A program made the translations under genes and the position numbers. DNA of 48,351 nt, taken from NCBI GenBank assembly GCA_964572965.1, contig CAZNHL010000028.1, positions 1 through 48,351 of the forward strand. The letters are read 5' to 3'. The stretch's first letter is position 1. Every line of letters starts with the position of its first letter. This DNA is from CAZNHL01 sp964572965. Lineage in GTDB: Bacteria > Bacteroidota > Bacteroidia > Cytophagales > UBA9547. This document shows positions 1 through 8,362 of this stretch, piece after piece. The notes below the pieces were generated by a model. It had not been told where the DNA came from, searched no databases, and saw nothing but the letters and a program-made list of their open reading frames with translations.

Positions 1-103
1 AATCATTTGCACTATCAGGAAATTATTAGGTAAAATTCAGAATCTCTGGTTAAACAGATCAGCTAAGGTGCGCTGAAACGGATACTCAATATAGATTATT
101 AAC

Positions 104-145
104 GTGAACGGGTTCTTGGGTTTATTTACCCAAGAACCCGTTCAC
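104..145. repeat. Perfect 17-bp inverted repeat, probable terminator hairpin
   Basis: Positions 104-120 (GTGAACGGGTTCTTGGG) are the exact reverse complement of 129-145, with an 8-base loop (121-128). It lies just past the minus-strand gene ending at 173, so it may terminate that transcript, but no T-tract follows on that strand. It abuts the palindromic repeat at 151-175. No gene was seen in 1-172. Confidence 0.7.
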
Positions 146-150
146 ATTTC

Positions 151-175
151 AGACGTTAATGCAACGTCTCTACTA
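151..175. repeat. Degenerate copy of the TGCAACGTCTCTACTA palindromic repeat
   Basis: The 16 bases at 160-175 are identical to 45806-45821, where they form half of a perfect 28-bp palindrome. Here the left arm is eroded: AGACGTT at 151-157 still pairs with AACGTCT at 163-169. The last three bases are the reverse complement of TAG and form the stop codon of the minus-strand gene ending at 173. The other copy supplies the pth stop codon in the same way. Confidence 0.65.
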
Positions 176-730
176 TTTTTCAGCAGCGTCAAGAAATGCT
201 CTGATAGCCTCCATTTTTTCCGCAGTATAGCTTCCATAGGTACTATAAATCACCTTACCTGTTTCGTCCAGCAAATAAAAATATGGTTCGTCTTCCAAAC
301 CTATTTTCAATTTATCGAAATACCTTCTTACAGGACCGTCATACACATAAATCCGTTCCTGATAACGTAAATCAATCTTACTAAAATAGCGTTCTTTTGC
401 TTCCGGAATAGTCAGGCCAATAAGATTGATCATTGGCACAAAATACAAATCCACATTATAAGGATCTTCAGGCAAATAATTAACCTTGGGAGGTTCTACA
501 AAAGTAGTGTACAGTGGATAAAACCAACTCTCAAGCTTTCGTTGTGATTCTGCAGCGGCAGCAACTGCTAGCAATGTATATTTTTGGTGGTCCAGGTCTT
601 CGGGTAAGATCAACTGTTTACCGTTCAAACCGCGCGTGGTAATCACAGGAAATACCGAACCAACCTGAGCCATTGACTGGCAAATGAGGATAAAGAAAAA
701 AAACGTAGCAAAAACTAAGGTTCTGAACAT
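173..730 (-). CDS. Exported thioredoxin/peroxiredoxin-fold-like protein
   Basis: The start was placed at the ATG at 730. It gives a clean signal peptide (MFRTLVFATFFFFILICQ, cleavage near SMAQ), and the 35 residues of the longer open frame are basic and not signal-like. The mature protein is about 165 residues. Its C-terminal part (DEPYFYLLDETGKVIYSTYGSYTAEKM) resembles the last strands and helix of a thioredoxin fold, where a bound reductant pair would normally follow an earlier CxxC. No CxxC is present, so a redox role is doubtful. It probably acts in the periplasm. Its TAG stop lies inside a palindromic repeat shared with pth. It is divergent from the membrane protein starting at 871. Fold assignment is inferred from pattern only. 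Confidence 0.6.
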   Translation of the reverse strand: MFRTLVFATFFFFILICQSMAQVGSVFPVITTRGLNGKQLILPEDLDHQKYTLLAVAAAAESQRKLESWFYPLYTTFVEPPKVNYLPEDPYNVDLYFVPMINLIGLTIPEAKERYFSKIDLRYQERIYVYDGPVRRYFDKLKIGLEDEPYFYLLDETGKVIYSTYGSYTAEKMEAIRAFLDAAEK

Positions 731-870
731 TATATAAAGAGGATATTTCTCAAAAGATATACCAACAAGCCTAAAATAGCAAGTTTTCCGGCTCCAGGTT
801 TTCCTCCTATGGCTGTAAAGTAAAATGGGATTCATATCTTTGTATCGCTCCTTTCTATACGCTGGCAGAC

Positions 871-1533
871 ATGAATAAATCTAAATTTCTTCTTCTCGTT
901 TTATTATTTAACATAATAGTTCTACTATCACTTTTCCCAATAGGAGCTGCATTTTACGGAATGGACCTGCTATTCAAACTTATTTATATCAGCATTGCCT
1001 TTGGGTATCCTGTTCTGCTGCTTATTCCGGTATCGGTAGTTGTTGCTCCTGTTTCATTTTTCTCTGCCGGTGAAGAGGGCTTCCTAAAGACATTTCAACG
1101 TCAAATAATCATCCCTTCTATCGTTGTCAGCTCACTATGCCTTGTCTTCAATATTCTGATATTTGTTACAGAAAAACGTAGCGGAAGCAAAACGTTTAAA
1201 TTGCAACAATATAATGACCTGGAAGCATTCCGGGGGAATACCGATGATCTAAAAAATGGGCAGTTCAAAATTCAGTCGGGGAAATATATTATGCGCCATG
1301 ACAGTCTTCAATATGAATTTGACCTAAAAGATACCGACACTACCAAATTCAAAATTAAATGGATAAGCGATTCTGAATATAGCATTGAGAGGCTGGACAA
1401 GAACTATAATGGAATGCAAACCAATATCAGTACTGTAAAAATCATTTCAAACACTCCGGATTACTATGAATGTTATGTCAAATTCGGGGACTATACTGAC
1501 TCAAGACCAATAAAAATCCTGAAAATAAAATAA
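871..1533 (+). CDS. Hypothetical small inner-membrane protein
   Basis: I do not recognise this family. It has 220 residues. The N-terminal half is strongly hydrophobic with about three membrane segments (roughly residues 5-25, 33-62 and 84-100). The C-terminal 120 residues are soluble, polar and strand-rich (repeated LQYEFDLKD and DYYECYVKFGDYTDS patterns), and may sit outside the cytoplasm. A TAnnTTTG-type -10 element (TATCTTTG, 835-842) lies 28 bp before the ATG, which supports this start and independent transcription. There is no obvious functional link to its neighbours. Confidence 0.7.
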   Translation: MNKSKFLLLVLLFNIIVLLSLFPIGAAFYGMDLLFKLIYISIAFGYPVLLLIPVSVVVAPVSFFSAGEEGFLKTFQRQIIIPSIVVSSLCLVFNILIFVTEKRSGSKTFKLQQYNDLEAFRGNTDDLKNGQFKIQSGKYIMRHDSLQYEFDLKDTDTTKFKIKWISDSEYSIERLDKNYNGMQTNISTVKIISNTPDYYECYVKFGDYTDSRPIKILKIK

Positions 1534-1731
1534 TCACACTCTTAACAGGCAACCGGGCTACTTACCAGCAATTACCTCACTTATCAAATGGTTGAAACTA
1601 TGAACTTTGCCTACAGTCTGTTTATATAAAGCGAAGGTCAATAAAAAAGCAATAAAGGCCTTCATCAGAGACCGGTTAAAATTAACGCGAAAAAAGACTC
1701 TCATACTTACAACCATTAGTGAAAAGCAAAA

Positions 1732-1767
1732 ATAAAGCGTCATATTTTTGCAAACATGACGCTTTAT
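1732..1767 (-). terminator. Rho-independent terminator of the M1 aminopeptidase gene
   Basis: A perfect 12-bp stem (1732-1743 with 1756-1767, ATAAAGCGTCAT) has a 12-base loop. On the minus strand it is followed by a T-rich stretch (TTTTGCTTTTC). It sits 18 bp beyond the stop codon at 1785. Confidence 0.8.
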
Positions 1768-1784
1768 ACAGATTTCTTACATCG

Positions 1785-4322
1785 TTAAGGAATCTGTGCA
1801 AATCGCTCTTTAAACTTTGCGTTTGGTTCCTTGGCTTTGATATCTTCTCTCAACTCAGCAACACCTTCAAGTTCCTTAAATGCGCTTATACCTTTGTAAG
1901 CAGCAAATTTTGCATAAAAAGAAGTATTAGTACGGGCAATAGGCTCCATCACTTTCACTGCTTTCATTTTGTGAGCATTATTCAGCTTTTGCGCATATTT
2001 TGTAAAATCTGTCAAAATATAGTACAGCTCACGCCCACTGCCTTTATCTATTTTTTCTACAAACCAATCAAACTTACTCGAATCACCTTTAGTCGCATAG
2101 TATTTTGCCAGCGCACCGACAATCTCAACATTGTCTTCTTTCTCAAACTTATTAATCAAACTTGAAGCGTCAGCCTTATTCAATTTCAAATAAGCACTTA
2201 ATGAAGCTCCGACTACAGAATAGGCACTATCATTCATGCCTTTCAAACAAATATCCTGGTATTGGCCCTGATTAGATAAGCTAGCAAGATACCCTATTGC
2301 GTCAGCTTTAACGCTTGGTTTACGATCAGTCATTGCCAGAGCTTTCACCAAAGCCTCCACAGTATCTTTCCCTGTACCTTTATAGGCCTTGAAGTTCTCA
2401 ATAGCTGCAGAGCGTAAAAACCAGAATGGATCATTCAATGCCGCAAACATCATTTGGCGATTACTTGCTTTATCTAATTTCGTTCCGATTAACTTACTGA
2501 CAGCTTCATAACGTGTGCGATAGTTCTCTGCGTGTGCATACTGAAACACAAGCTCTTCATCGGTTTTATCATGAATGATTTCACCGACTAACTGCTGTTC
2601 TGCATCAATCAATACGAGGTCAGGTTTATCGGTAACATCAAAATCAAAAGACTGCACCAAATCTTCAATCCATACTTTGTGACGTACTTTCTGATCTTTT
2701 ACCCATACATCAATGGCCAATGGCATCCTATATTTCGGAGTGTAAAGAGTGTCCTGTAGCTGCACCGCATCAATATGGAGTTTGCCCTCAGTGTACTTCG
2801 TTTCTACGGCCAGCTTCACATGTCCCGGCGACATAAAATACTGATCAAAAAACCAATTCAGGTCTTCTCCGCTGGTTTCTTCCATTGCCAAACGCAGGTG
2901 ACTTATCTCTACAGCTTTAAACTGATTCTTTTTAAGGTAATTTGAAAGCCCGGCAAAAAATGCGTCATCACCTAAATACTTACGGAGCATGTGTAAAACA
3001 CAACCACCTTTAGCATAAGAATGCCTGTCAAACATGTCTTCTCTGTCATTATAATAGTATCTGATCAGAGGTTCCTGCTTGGCTTTAGACTCTTCCATGT
3101 ATTGAGACAAATCAATCTGCAAATGATAGTCTGCCTCATCCTGGCCGAACTTATGCTCAAACCACAGGTATTCTCCATAAGTGGCGAAAGACTCATTCAA
3201 TGGCAGGTTTGACCACGACTCACAGGTCACAAGGTCTCCAAACCAATGATGGAATAATTCATGAGAAATAATATCGTCCCAATTCCTATCTAAAAGCTCT
3301 CGGTCAGTAGACTGTACAGCTTCCATGAAAGTAGTAGCTGAAGTATTCTCCATAGCACCCGAAACATAATCACGGATTATCACCTGAGAATACTTATCCC
3401 AGGCATAGTCATAGCCCAGTTTTTTAGAGAAAAACTCCAACATTTCAGGCGTATTCCCGAAAATGCTTCGTGCATAACGTTCATAAGCAGGTTCAACATA
3501 ATAGTTTACAGGAATATCACGCCACTTGTCTTCAACAACAGCAAACTCACCAATAGCCATTACACATAAATAAGGAGCATGAGGTTTATCCTGTTTCCAA
3601 TAATCAGTACGCGTCCCTCCTGCATTCTGTGTTGAATACATAAAATCGCCATTAGACAATGTTTTGTACTTATTCTCAACAGTTATGTAAAGCTCCTGAG
3701 TCATTTTCTGATTAGGGGCATCAATTGTCGGAAACCAGCAGGAACTTGCCTCTGTTTCACCCTGTGTCCAGATTTGTTTAGGCTTATTAGCATCTTTACC
3801 GTCTGCATTAATAAAGTACAAACCTTTATCTGACGTAATTGCCTGACTACCGCCTTTAGGAAGCTCATCCGGCTTGGCAATATAATCGATCAAAACTATC
3901 AGACTGTCATTGCGGGTATATTGAGTCCCCAGGTTGACAACCAATTGTTTTTGGTCATAGGTAAAAGATGAATTTACCGTTTCACCTTTTGCTTCTACCG
4001 TCAGTGTTTTTATTTCAAAACCTTTCGCATCAAGCACCAATATGTTTTGAGGATGAAAATGGGGCTTCAAAGTAAGCTCGGCATGACCAATTAGCTGTTT
4101 CTTTTCCCAGTCAAAGCTAACTTCCAGCTTAGTATGTTTCAGATCAAAATACTTAGTTTCTGAGGGGTTGTACTGAAATTTCTTTGCAGCCCATACAGGG
4201 CGGTCAGATTTTTTATAGTGCTTAGATTTTGAAGCAAAATGCTGATTACTGTTAGTCGCACACGAAAGTAGTAGTCCTGCAGAAAATAGCAAAAACAGGT
4301 AATTGAAATAATTTTTATTCAT
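1785..4322 (-). CDS. M1 family (gluzincin) aminopeptidase lipoprotein
   Basis: A zinc aminopeptidase that removes N-terminal residues from peptides, here anchored to a membrane by lipid. The 845-residue protein starts with a lipoprotein signal (lipobox LLSC, Cys about residue 21). It then has the M1 beta-rich N-terminal domain, the substrate-binding GAMEN motif (322-326), the zinc motif HELFH (354-358) and the third zinc ligand Glu377 in NESFATY, 18 residues later as the family requires. The catalytic residues are intact. The last 250 residues are alpha-helical and repeat-like (HEAT-type), typical of the longer M1 forms. The gene is single, with its own terminator at 1732-1767. Substrate specificity cannot be read from the sequence. 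Confidence 0.93.
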   Translation of the reverse strand: MNKNYFNYLFLLFSAGLLLSCATNSNQHFASKSKHYKKSDRPVWAAKKFQYNPSETKYFDLKHTKLEVSFDWEKKQLIGHAELTLKPHFHPQNILVLDAKGFEIKTLTVEAKGETVNSSFTYDQKQLVVNLGTQYTRNDSLIVLIDYIAKPDELPKGGSQAITSDKGLYFINADGKDANKPKQIWTQGETEASSCWFPTIDAPNQKMTQELYITVENKYKTLSNGDFMYSTQNAGGTRTDYWKQDKPHAPYLCVMAIGEFAVVEDKWRDIPVNYYVEPAYERYARSIFGNTPEMLEFFSKKLGYDYAWDKYSQVIIRDYVSGAMENTSATTFMEAVQSTDRELLDRNWDDIISHELFHHWFGDLVTCESWSNLPLNESFATYGEYLWFEHKFGQDEADYHLQIDLSQYMEESKAKQEPLIRYYYNDREDMFDRHSYAKGGCVLHMLRKYLGDDAFFAGLSNYLKKNQFKAVEISHLRLAMEETSGEDLNWFFDQYFMSPGHVKLAVETKYTEGKLHIDAVQLQDTLYTPKYRMPLAIDVWVKDQKVRHKVWIEDLVQSFDFDVTDKPDLVLIDAEQQLVGEIIHDKTDEELVFQYAHAENYRTRYEAVSKLIGTKLDKASNRQMMFAALNDPFWFLRSAAIENFKAYKGTGKDTVEALVKALAMTDRKPSVKADAIGYLASLSNQGQYQDICLKGMNDSAYSVVGASLSAYLKLNKADASSLINKFEKEDNVEIVGALAKYYATKGDSSKFDWFVEKIDKGSGRELYYILTDFTKYAQKLNNAHKMKAVKVMEPIARTNTSFYAKFAAYKGISAFKELEGVAELREDIKAKEPNAKFKERFAQIP

Positions 4323-4450
4323 CCTCAGTCAAAAAAGAAATCCAGAAATTGAATTTAAGTGATTTTTTATGATAAATCATAAAACGACAACATCATTCAC
4401 ATTGTTGTAGAAAATTCCTCTTTAATGCTATAATTACCTGAATTAAAAAC

Positions 4451-4526
4451 CCTGTAGCCCGGGCAAGGCCAGTCTCCTTCAACTGTATCTGAGCCCGCAG
4501 GTAGTGACGAAGGTTAGGCAAACCTT
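4451..4526 (+). other. GC-rich structured intergenic island upstream of pyrH
   Basis: The 312-bp gap 4323-4634 holds no open frame of note, but 4451-4526 is clearly richer in G+C than its surroundings. CCTG/CAGG (4451-4454 with 4498-4501) and CGGGC/GCCCG (4460-4464 with 4493-4497) can form a bulged stem. AAGGTT/AACCTT (4510-4515 with 4521-4526) forms a second small hairpin followed by T-rich sequence. It lies upstream of the predicted pyrH promoter, so it is not a pyrH leader. It may be a small RNA or a repeat remnant. Function unknown. Confidence 0.35.
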
Positions 4527-4574
4527 TATTTCAATAGTATTGAATAGCCTTCATAAATTTATATTCCCAATTCT

Positions 4575-4606
4575 TTGCCAAATCGGCACCAGAGTTGCTA
4601 TATTTG
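4575..4606 (+). promoter_or_regulatory. Predicted pyrH-frr promoter
   Basis: TTG (4575-4577), a 21-bp spacer and TATATTTG (4599-4606) match the Bacteroidota primary-sigma consensus TTG-N17-23-TAnnTTTG. It ends 28 bp before the pyrH ATG. The match is seen directly; activity is inferred. Confidence 0.6.
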
Positions 4607-4634
4607 CTCAATTTGAACTATTAAATCTTTCCCC

Positions 4635-5351
4635 ATGTCGGTAAAATATAAACGAATTCTTTTAAAACTTAGTGGAGAAGCGCTTCAGGGAGAGCAGAAA
4701 TATGGAATAGAGCCTGAAATTCTTCAACAGTATGCAAAAGAAATCAAGTCAGTTTGGGAGCTTGGCGTTGAAGTAGCAATCGTTTTAGGGGGAGGCAATA
4801 TTTACCGTGGCAACATGGCCGAGCAAATGGGCATTGACCGTGTTCAGGGTGATCATATGGGCATGCTTGCAACAGTAATCAACTGTATGGCATTACAAAG
4901 TGCCCTTGAAAATGTGAATGTTCCAACACGTCTAATGTCAGGTATTCGTATGGAACAGGTCTGCGAACCTTTTATCCGTCGCCGTGCAGTACGTCACCTG
5001 GAAAAAAACCGTGTTGTTATTTTTGGTGCAGGAACAGGAAACCCGTTCTTCACTACTGACTCTGCAGCAAGTTTACGTGCTATTGAAGTAGATGCCGATG
5101 TAGTACTAAAAGGAACACGTGTTGATGGTATTTACACGGCAGATCCGGAAAAAGATCCGACAGCAACACGTTTCACTAAGGTAACGGTAGAAGAGGTGTT
5201 TGAGAAAAACCTTAAAATTATGGATATGACAGCCTTTACTTTGTGTAAAGAAAACAAGCTGCCTATTATCGTTTTCGACATGAACAAAGCTGCTAACTTA
5301 TTGAACCTGGTAAACGGGCATGAAGTTGGTACTTTGGTAACAATGGAATAA
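4635..5351 (+). CDS. pyrH: UMP kinase
   Basis: Phosphorylates UMP to UDP with ATP in pyrimidine nucleotide synthesis; bacterial UMP kinases are cytoplasmic hexamers of the amino-acid-kinase fold. The 238-residue length is standard. It has the N-terminal phosphate-binding KLSGEAL segment, the glycine-rich GGGNIYRG loop (about residues 54-61), the conserved GTGNPFFTTDSAA stretch and a nucleotide-binding region near DGIYTADP. It is followed 38 bp later by frr, a very common bacterial gene pair, so the two are probably co-transcribed from the promoter at 4575-4606. Confidence 0.98.
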   Translation: MSVKYKRILLKLSGEALQGEQKYGIEPEILQQYAKEIKSVWELGVEVAIVLGGGNIYRGNMAEQMGIDRVQGDHMGMLATVINCMALQSALENVNVPTRLMSGIRMEQVCEPFIRRRAVRHLEKNRVVIFGAGTGNPFFTTDSAASLRAIEVDADVVLKGTRVDGIYTADPEKDPTATRFTKVTVEEVFEKNLKIMDMTAFTLCKENKLPIIVFDMNKAANLLNLVNGHEVGTLVTME

Positions 5352-5389
5352 ATTTAAAACTTGTCTTTTAGAAAATACAGAACATTAAA

Positions 5390-5950
5390 ATGGAAGAGAT
5401 ACAATTTTACCTCGACGAAGCTAAATCCGACATGGAAAAAGCGTTAGGTCACCTTTCTACAGAATTAGCAAAATTACGTGCAGGCAAGGCGACTCCTAAT
5501 ATGATCGACGGTCTTACTGTAGACTATTACGGTTCATTGTCGCCTATTTCGCAAGTAGCAGCAGTAAACACTCCCGATGCAAGAACTTTGATCATCAAGC
5601 CTTGGGAAAAATCGATGCTGGCTGCTATTGAAAAAGCTATTAAAGACAGTAACCTTGGTTTCAACCCTCAGAACGACGGAGAGCAGATCCGTATCAATAT
5701 CCCTGCTTTAACAGAGGAAAGAAGAAGAGATCTGGTTAAACAAACAAAAGGAGAAGGCGAAACAAGCAAAGTTCGTGTTCGCAGTATCCGTAAGGACACT
5801 AATGAAGGTTTGAAAAAACTTCAGAAAGACGGTGCCTCTGAAGACGCCATTAAAGATGCGGAAGCCAGAGTACAGAAGTTGACGGATACTTTCATTGCAA
5901 AAGTTGACGACCTTCTGGCCAAAAAGGAACAAGAGATCATGACGGTATAA
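5390..5950 (+). CDS. frr: Ribosome recycling factor
   Basis: Splits the post-termination ribosome together with EF-G. The 186-residue length is normal. It shows the long-helix sequence ending in the family-typical KLTDTFIAKVDDLL...KEQEIMTV tail, and the conserved LRAGKATPNMIDGLTVDYYGS, INIPALTEERRRDLVK and RVRSIRKD segments. It lies directly downstream of pyrH and is closed by a strong terminator at 5977-6009. Confidence 0.98.
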   Translation: MEEIQFYLDEAKSDMEKALGHLSTELAKLRAGKATPNMIDGLTVDYYGSLSPISQVAAVNTPDARTLIIKPWEKSMLAAIEKAIKDSNLGFNPQNDGEQIRINIPALTEERRRDLVKQTKGEGETSKVRVRSIRKDTNEGLKKLQKDGASEDAIKDAEARVQKLTDTFIAKVDDLLAKKEQEIMTV

Positions 5951-5976
5951 GTGATACCTTACCTCTATTCATTAGG

Positions 5977-6009
5977 GCGTCATCGATTAATTGTCGGTGA
6001 CGCTTTTTT
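5977..6009 (+). terminator. Rho-independent terminator after frr
   Basis: A 10-bp stem (5977-5986 with 5994-6003, one G-T pair) with a 7-base loop is followed at once by six T (6004-6009). It ends the pyrH-frr unit. Confidence 0.9.
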
Positions 6010-6092
6010 GTTAAAAAACAGAGTCAGAGTTTATAATTCAGAAAATCTCTGACAAATATTCCTTAATTTTACAGAATTACTCATATCATATC

Positions 6093-7397
6093 ATGAGACA
6101 GCAATTATTAAGTGATGGTGCAAAAGAACTGAGCTACGAAATTCGTGAAATCGTAAAAAAAGCTCAGCTGATCCAGAATTCAGGACAGAAAATTTATTGG
6201 GAAAATATCGGTGACCCGATTCAGAAGAATCATCAGTTACCCGCCTGGATGAAGGATATCATTGCTGATCTTGTGCAGGACAATTCAACCTACGGCTATT
6301 GTCCGTCCAAAGGCGTTTTGGAAACCCGCGAGTTCCTTGCTAAACAAAACAATGAAAAAGGCGGCGCTCAGATTACTGCTGAGGACATCCTGTTTTTCAA
6401 CGGATTGGGAGATGCTATTGCCAAGGTATACCAATACCTGACGCCAACTGCGCGTGTTATCGGTCCATCGCCGGCATATTCAACGCACTCATCAGCTGAA
6501 GCTGCTCATGCGAACCATACGCCTATTACATACAAACTTGATCCGGACAACCATTGGTATCCTGACTTGGACGATTTGTATTTAAAAGTAAAATACAACC
6601 CAAACATTGTCGGCATCCTGATTATCAATCCGGATAACCCTACAGGTATGGTTTACCCTTTGGAGATTTTAAAACGCATTGTGGAAATTGCACGTAAATT
6701 CAAGCTTTTCCTTATTTGTGACGAAATCTATCTGAACATTACTTACAACGGCGCTATTGCTCACCCTCTGGCTGAAGTAATTGAAGACATTCCCGGCATT
6801 TCTATGAAAGGTATTTCGAAGGAATTGCCATGGCCTGGCTCGCGCTGCGGATGGATGGAGTTTTATAACAGAGACAAAGACCCTGAATTCAGCCGTTTCT
6901 GTTCAGCTCTTGACAATGCAAAAATGATTGAGGTTTGTTCAACTAAACTACCTCAGCTTGCTATCCCTAAAATTTTAGGAGATGCCCGTTTTAAGCCTTA
7001 TCGTAAAGACCTTAATGAACGTATTGGCCGCAGAAGTAAAATTATTGCAGACATATTAGGCCAGGTTCCTGAATTGCGTTTCAATGAAACTTTTGGTGCA
7101 TTCTACAATACTATCATTTTCAAAGATGGTGTTATGAAACCGGGACAGAAACTAAAAATTGCAGACCCGAAAATCAAAGCAATGGTAGAAAGCTGGACTG
7201 ACGGAGAAGATATTCCGCACGACAAGCGTTTTGTGTATTACCTGCTTGGAGCAAAAGGTATCTGTGTTGTCCCTATCTCTTCATTCTGTTCTGACCTCCA
7301 AGGCTTCAGAGTAACTCTTCTTGAAGAAAATGAAGAATTACTCAGCGACATCTTCAATGGAATACGTGATGCTGTAAAAGAGTACCTGGCAAGCTAG
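6093..7397 (+). CDS. PLP-dependent class I/II aminotransferase
   Basis: A fold-type I pyridoxal-phosphate aminotransferase of 434 residues, slightly longer than the usual 390-400. Visible landmarks are NPDNPTG (179-185), the cofactor Asp in ICDEIY (about 210), the Schiff-base Lys243 in SKELPWPG, and Arg251 in the following GSRCGW, which fits the SK....PG.R.GW pattern. The N-terminal GDP and YGYCPSKGVLETREFL segments match the aspartate/alanine aminotransferase type. Substrate cannot be fixed from the sequence; an AlaA-like or aromatic/aspartate role is possible. The gene stands alone between two terminators (5977-6009 and 7416-7454). Confidence 0.9.
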   Translation: MRQQLLSDGAKELSYEIREIVKKAQLIQNSGQKIYWENIGDPIQKNHQLPAWMKDIIADLVQDNSTYGYCPSKGVLETREFLAKQNNEKGGAQITAEDILFFNGLGDAIAKVYQYLTPTARVIGPSPAYSTHSSAEAAHANHTPITYKLDPDNHWYPDLDDLYLKVKYNPNIVGILIINPDNPTGMVYPLEILKRIVEIARKFKLFLICDEIYLNITYNGAIAHPLAEVIEDIPGISMKGISKELPWPGSRCGWMEFYNRDKDPEFSRFCSALDNAKMIEVCSTKLPQLAIPKILGDARFKPYRKDLNERIGRRSKIIADILGQVPELRFNETFGAFYNTIIFKDGVMKPGQKLKIADPKIKAMVESWTDGEDIPHDKRFVYYLLGAKGICVVPISSFCSDLQGFRVTLLEENEELLSDIFNGIRDAVKEYLAS

Positions 7398-7415
7398 TTT
7401 TTTCGAAAAAACACA

Positions 7416-7454
7416 AACATGGGGCACTTAAAAAAAGTGCCCCATGTTATTTTT
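7416..7454 (+). terminator. Rho-independent terminator after the aminotransferase
   Basis: A perfect 14-bp stem (7416-7429 with 7435-7448) and a five-A loop are followed by ATTTTT. It ends 14 bp before the next ATG, so the following lipoprotein gene needs its own promoter or read-through. Confidence 0.9.
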
Positions 7455-7468
7455 CCAAGCTACACATT

Positions 7469-8296
7469 ATGACAACAGCTAACCAGAACATATTATCAGC
7501 ACACAGGCTTTCAATAATAGTTAGTATTGTCTTTTCATTATTTTTTATTTCTTGTAATAAGAAAGACCAAACACACAAAGCTGAAACTCCCTTAGCAGAT
7601 CAACTATCCCAATCGGCACAATCAACAGCAGACAACGACTCTATCACTACAGACACAATACTTCATCAAGAGGTAAATCCTAATAAACCGCTTTTACGCC
7701 GAAAGGGATTTAACTTTCATAAAGAAACAGATGAAATTATTTTTAACGATACCGACCGAACAGTCATAATACCTATAGAACATACCGGACGAGAAATTAA
7801 AGCAACCGAACTAGAGTCTTACAACTGGAAAAATATGCGTCTGATGCTTCAGGACTATGAATCAATATTTAAAGAGAATGATTATATCACGGGAGAACAG
7901 CTAGCCATATTCATACACAATAAGTCAACAGCCAGCAATTCTGTAAAAAAACTTACTCGTTGGTTTATTACCAGAAATATCGATAAAATTGAGAGGTCTG
8001 ATAAAAATTTATTGATCCGCACGAAAGACAATAAAAACATCGACCAAAAGCTGCATATCCCGGGCCTGGTGAATGTTCGCCTAAAAATAAACGACAAGAC
8101 TACAATAGCCTTGGGTAACAGCTTCCAATCAACAATAGACCCTTTTAACAAACGCTATATGCTACCAATAGATATTGATGGCATTGAAATAGTTAATCAG
8201 GGCAACCAGATCAACCTGAAAGGTTTTGTCTGTGGAGATCTCCTTTATACAAATTATCCTGAAACAACAGAGGGTATTCCGCTCCGCTTAAAGTAG
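7469..8296 (+). CDS. Hypothetical lipoprotein
   Basis: The family is not recognised. The protein has 275 residues. The N-terminus has a hydrophobic stretch ending in FFISC (lipobox, Cys about residue 29), so it should be lipid-anchored. A low-complexity linker rich in Ser, Thr, Gln and Asp follows to about residue 65, then a mixed alpha/beta soluble domain. The ATG is only 14 bp after a strong terminator. It is convergent with the minus-strand gene ending at 8363, sharing the hairpin at 8305-8337. Confidence 0.7.
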   Translation: MTTANQNILSAHRLSIIVSIVFSLFFISCNKKDQTHKAETPLADQLSQSAQSTADNDSITTDTILHQEVNPNKPLLRRKGFNFHKETDEIIFNDTDRTVIIPIEHTGREIKATELESYNWKNMRLMLQDYESIFKENDYITGEQLAIFIHNKSTASNSVKKLTRWFITRNIDKIERSDKNLLIRTKDNKNIDQKLHIPGLVNVRLKINDKTTIALGNSFQSTIDPFNKRYMLPIDIDGIEIVNQGNQINLKGFVCGDLLYTNYPETTEGIPLRLK

Positions 8297-8304
8297 AAAC
8301 CCTC

Positions 8305-8337
8305 AGATGTTCCACTTTTCTGAAAAGTGGAACATCT
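8305..8337. terminator. Bidirectional stem-loop between convergent genes
   Basis: Positions 8305-8320 are the exact reverse complement of 8322-8337, leaving a one-base centre, so the working loop is about 3-5 bases. It lies between the stop codons of convergent genes (8296 and 8363). There is no strong T-tract on either side, so termination efficiency is uncertain. Confidence 0.65.
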
Positions 8338-8362
8338 ATCCTCAACAACCTATGTGCCTTAT

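Noticed and set aside
1558..1743. 61-codon minus-strand frame after the M1 aminopeptidase gene
   Set aside because: It starts inside the terminator hairpin (1732-1767), has no family-like sequence and no promoter. A shorter version from 1665 could encode a 35-residue hydrophobic peptide, but nothing supports it.
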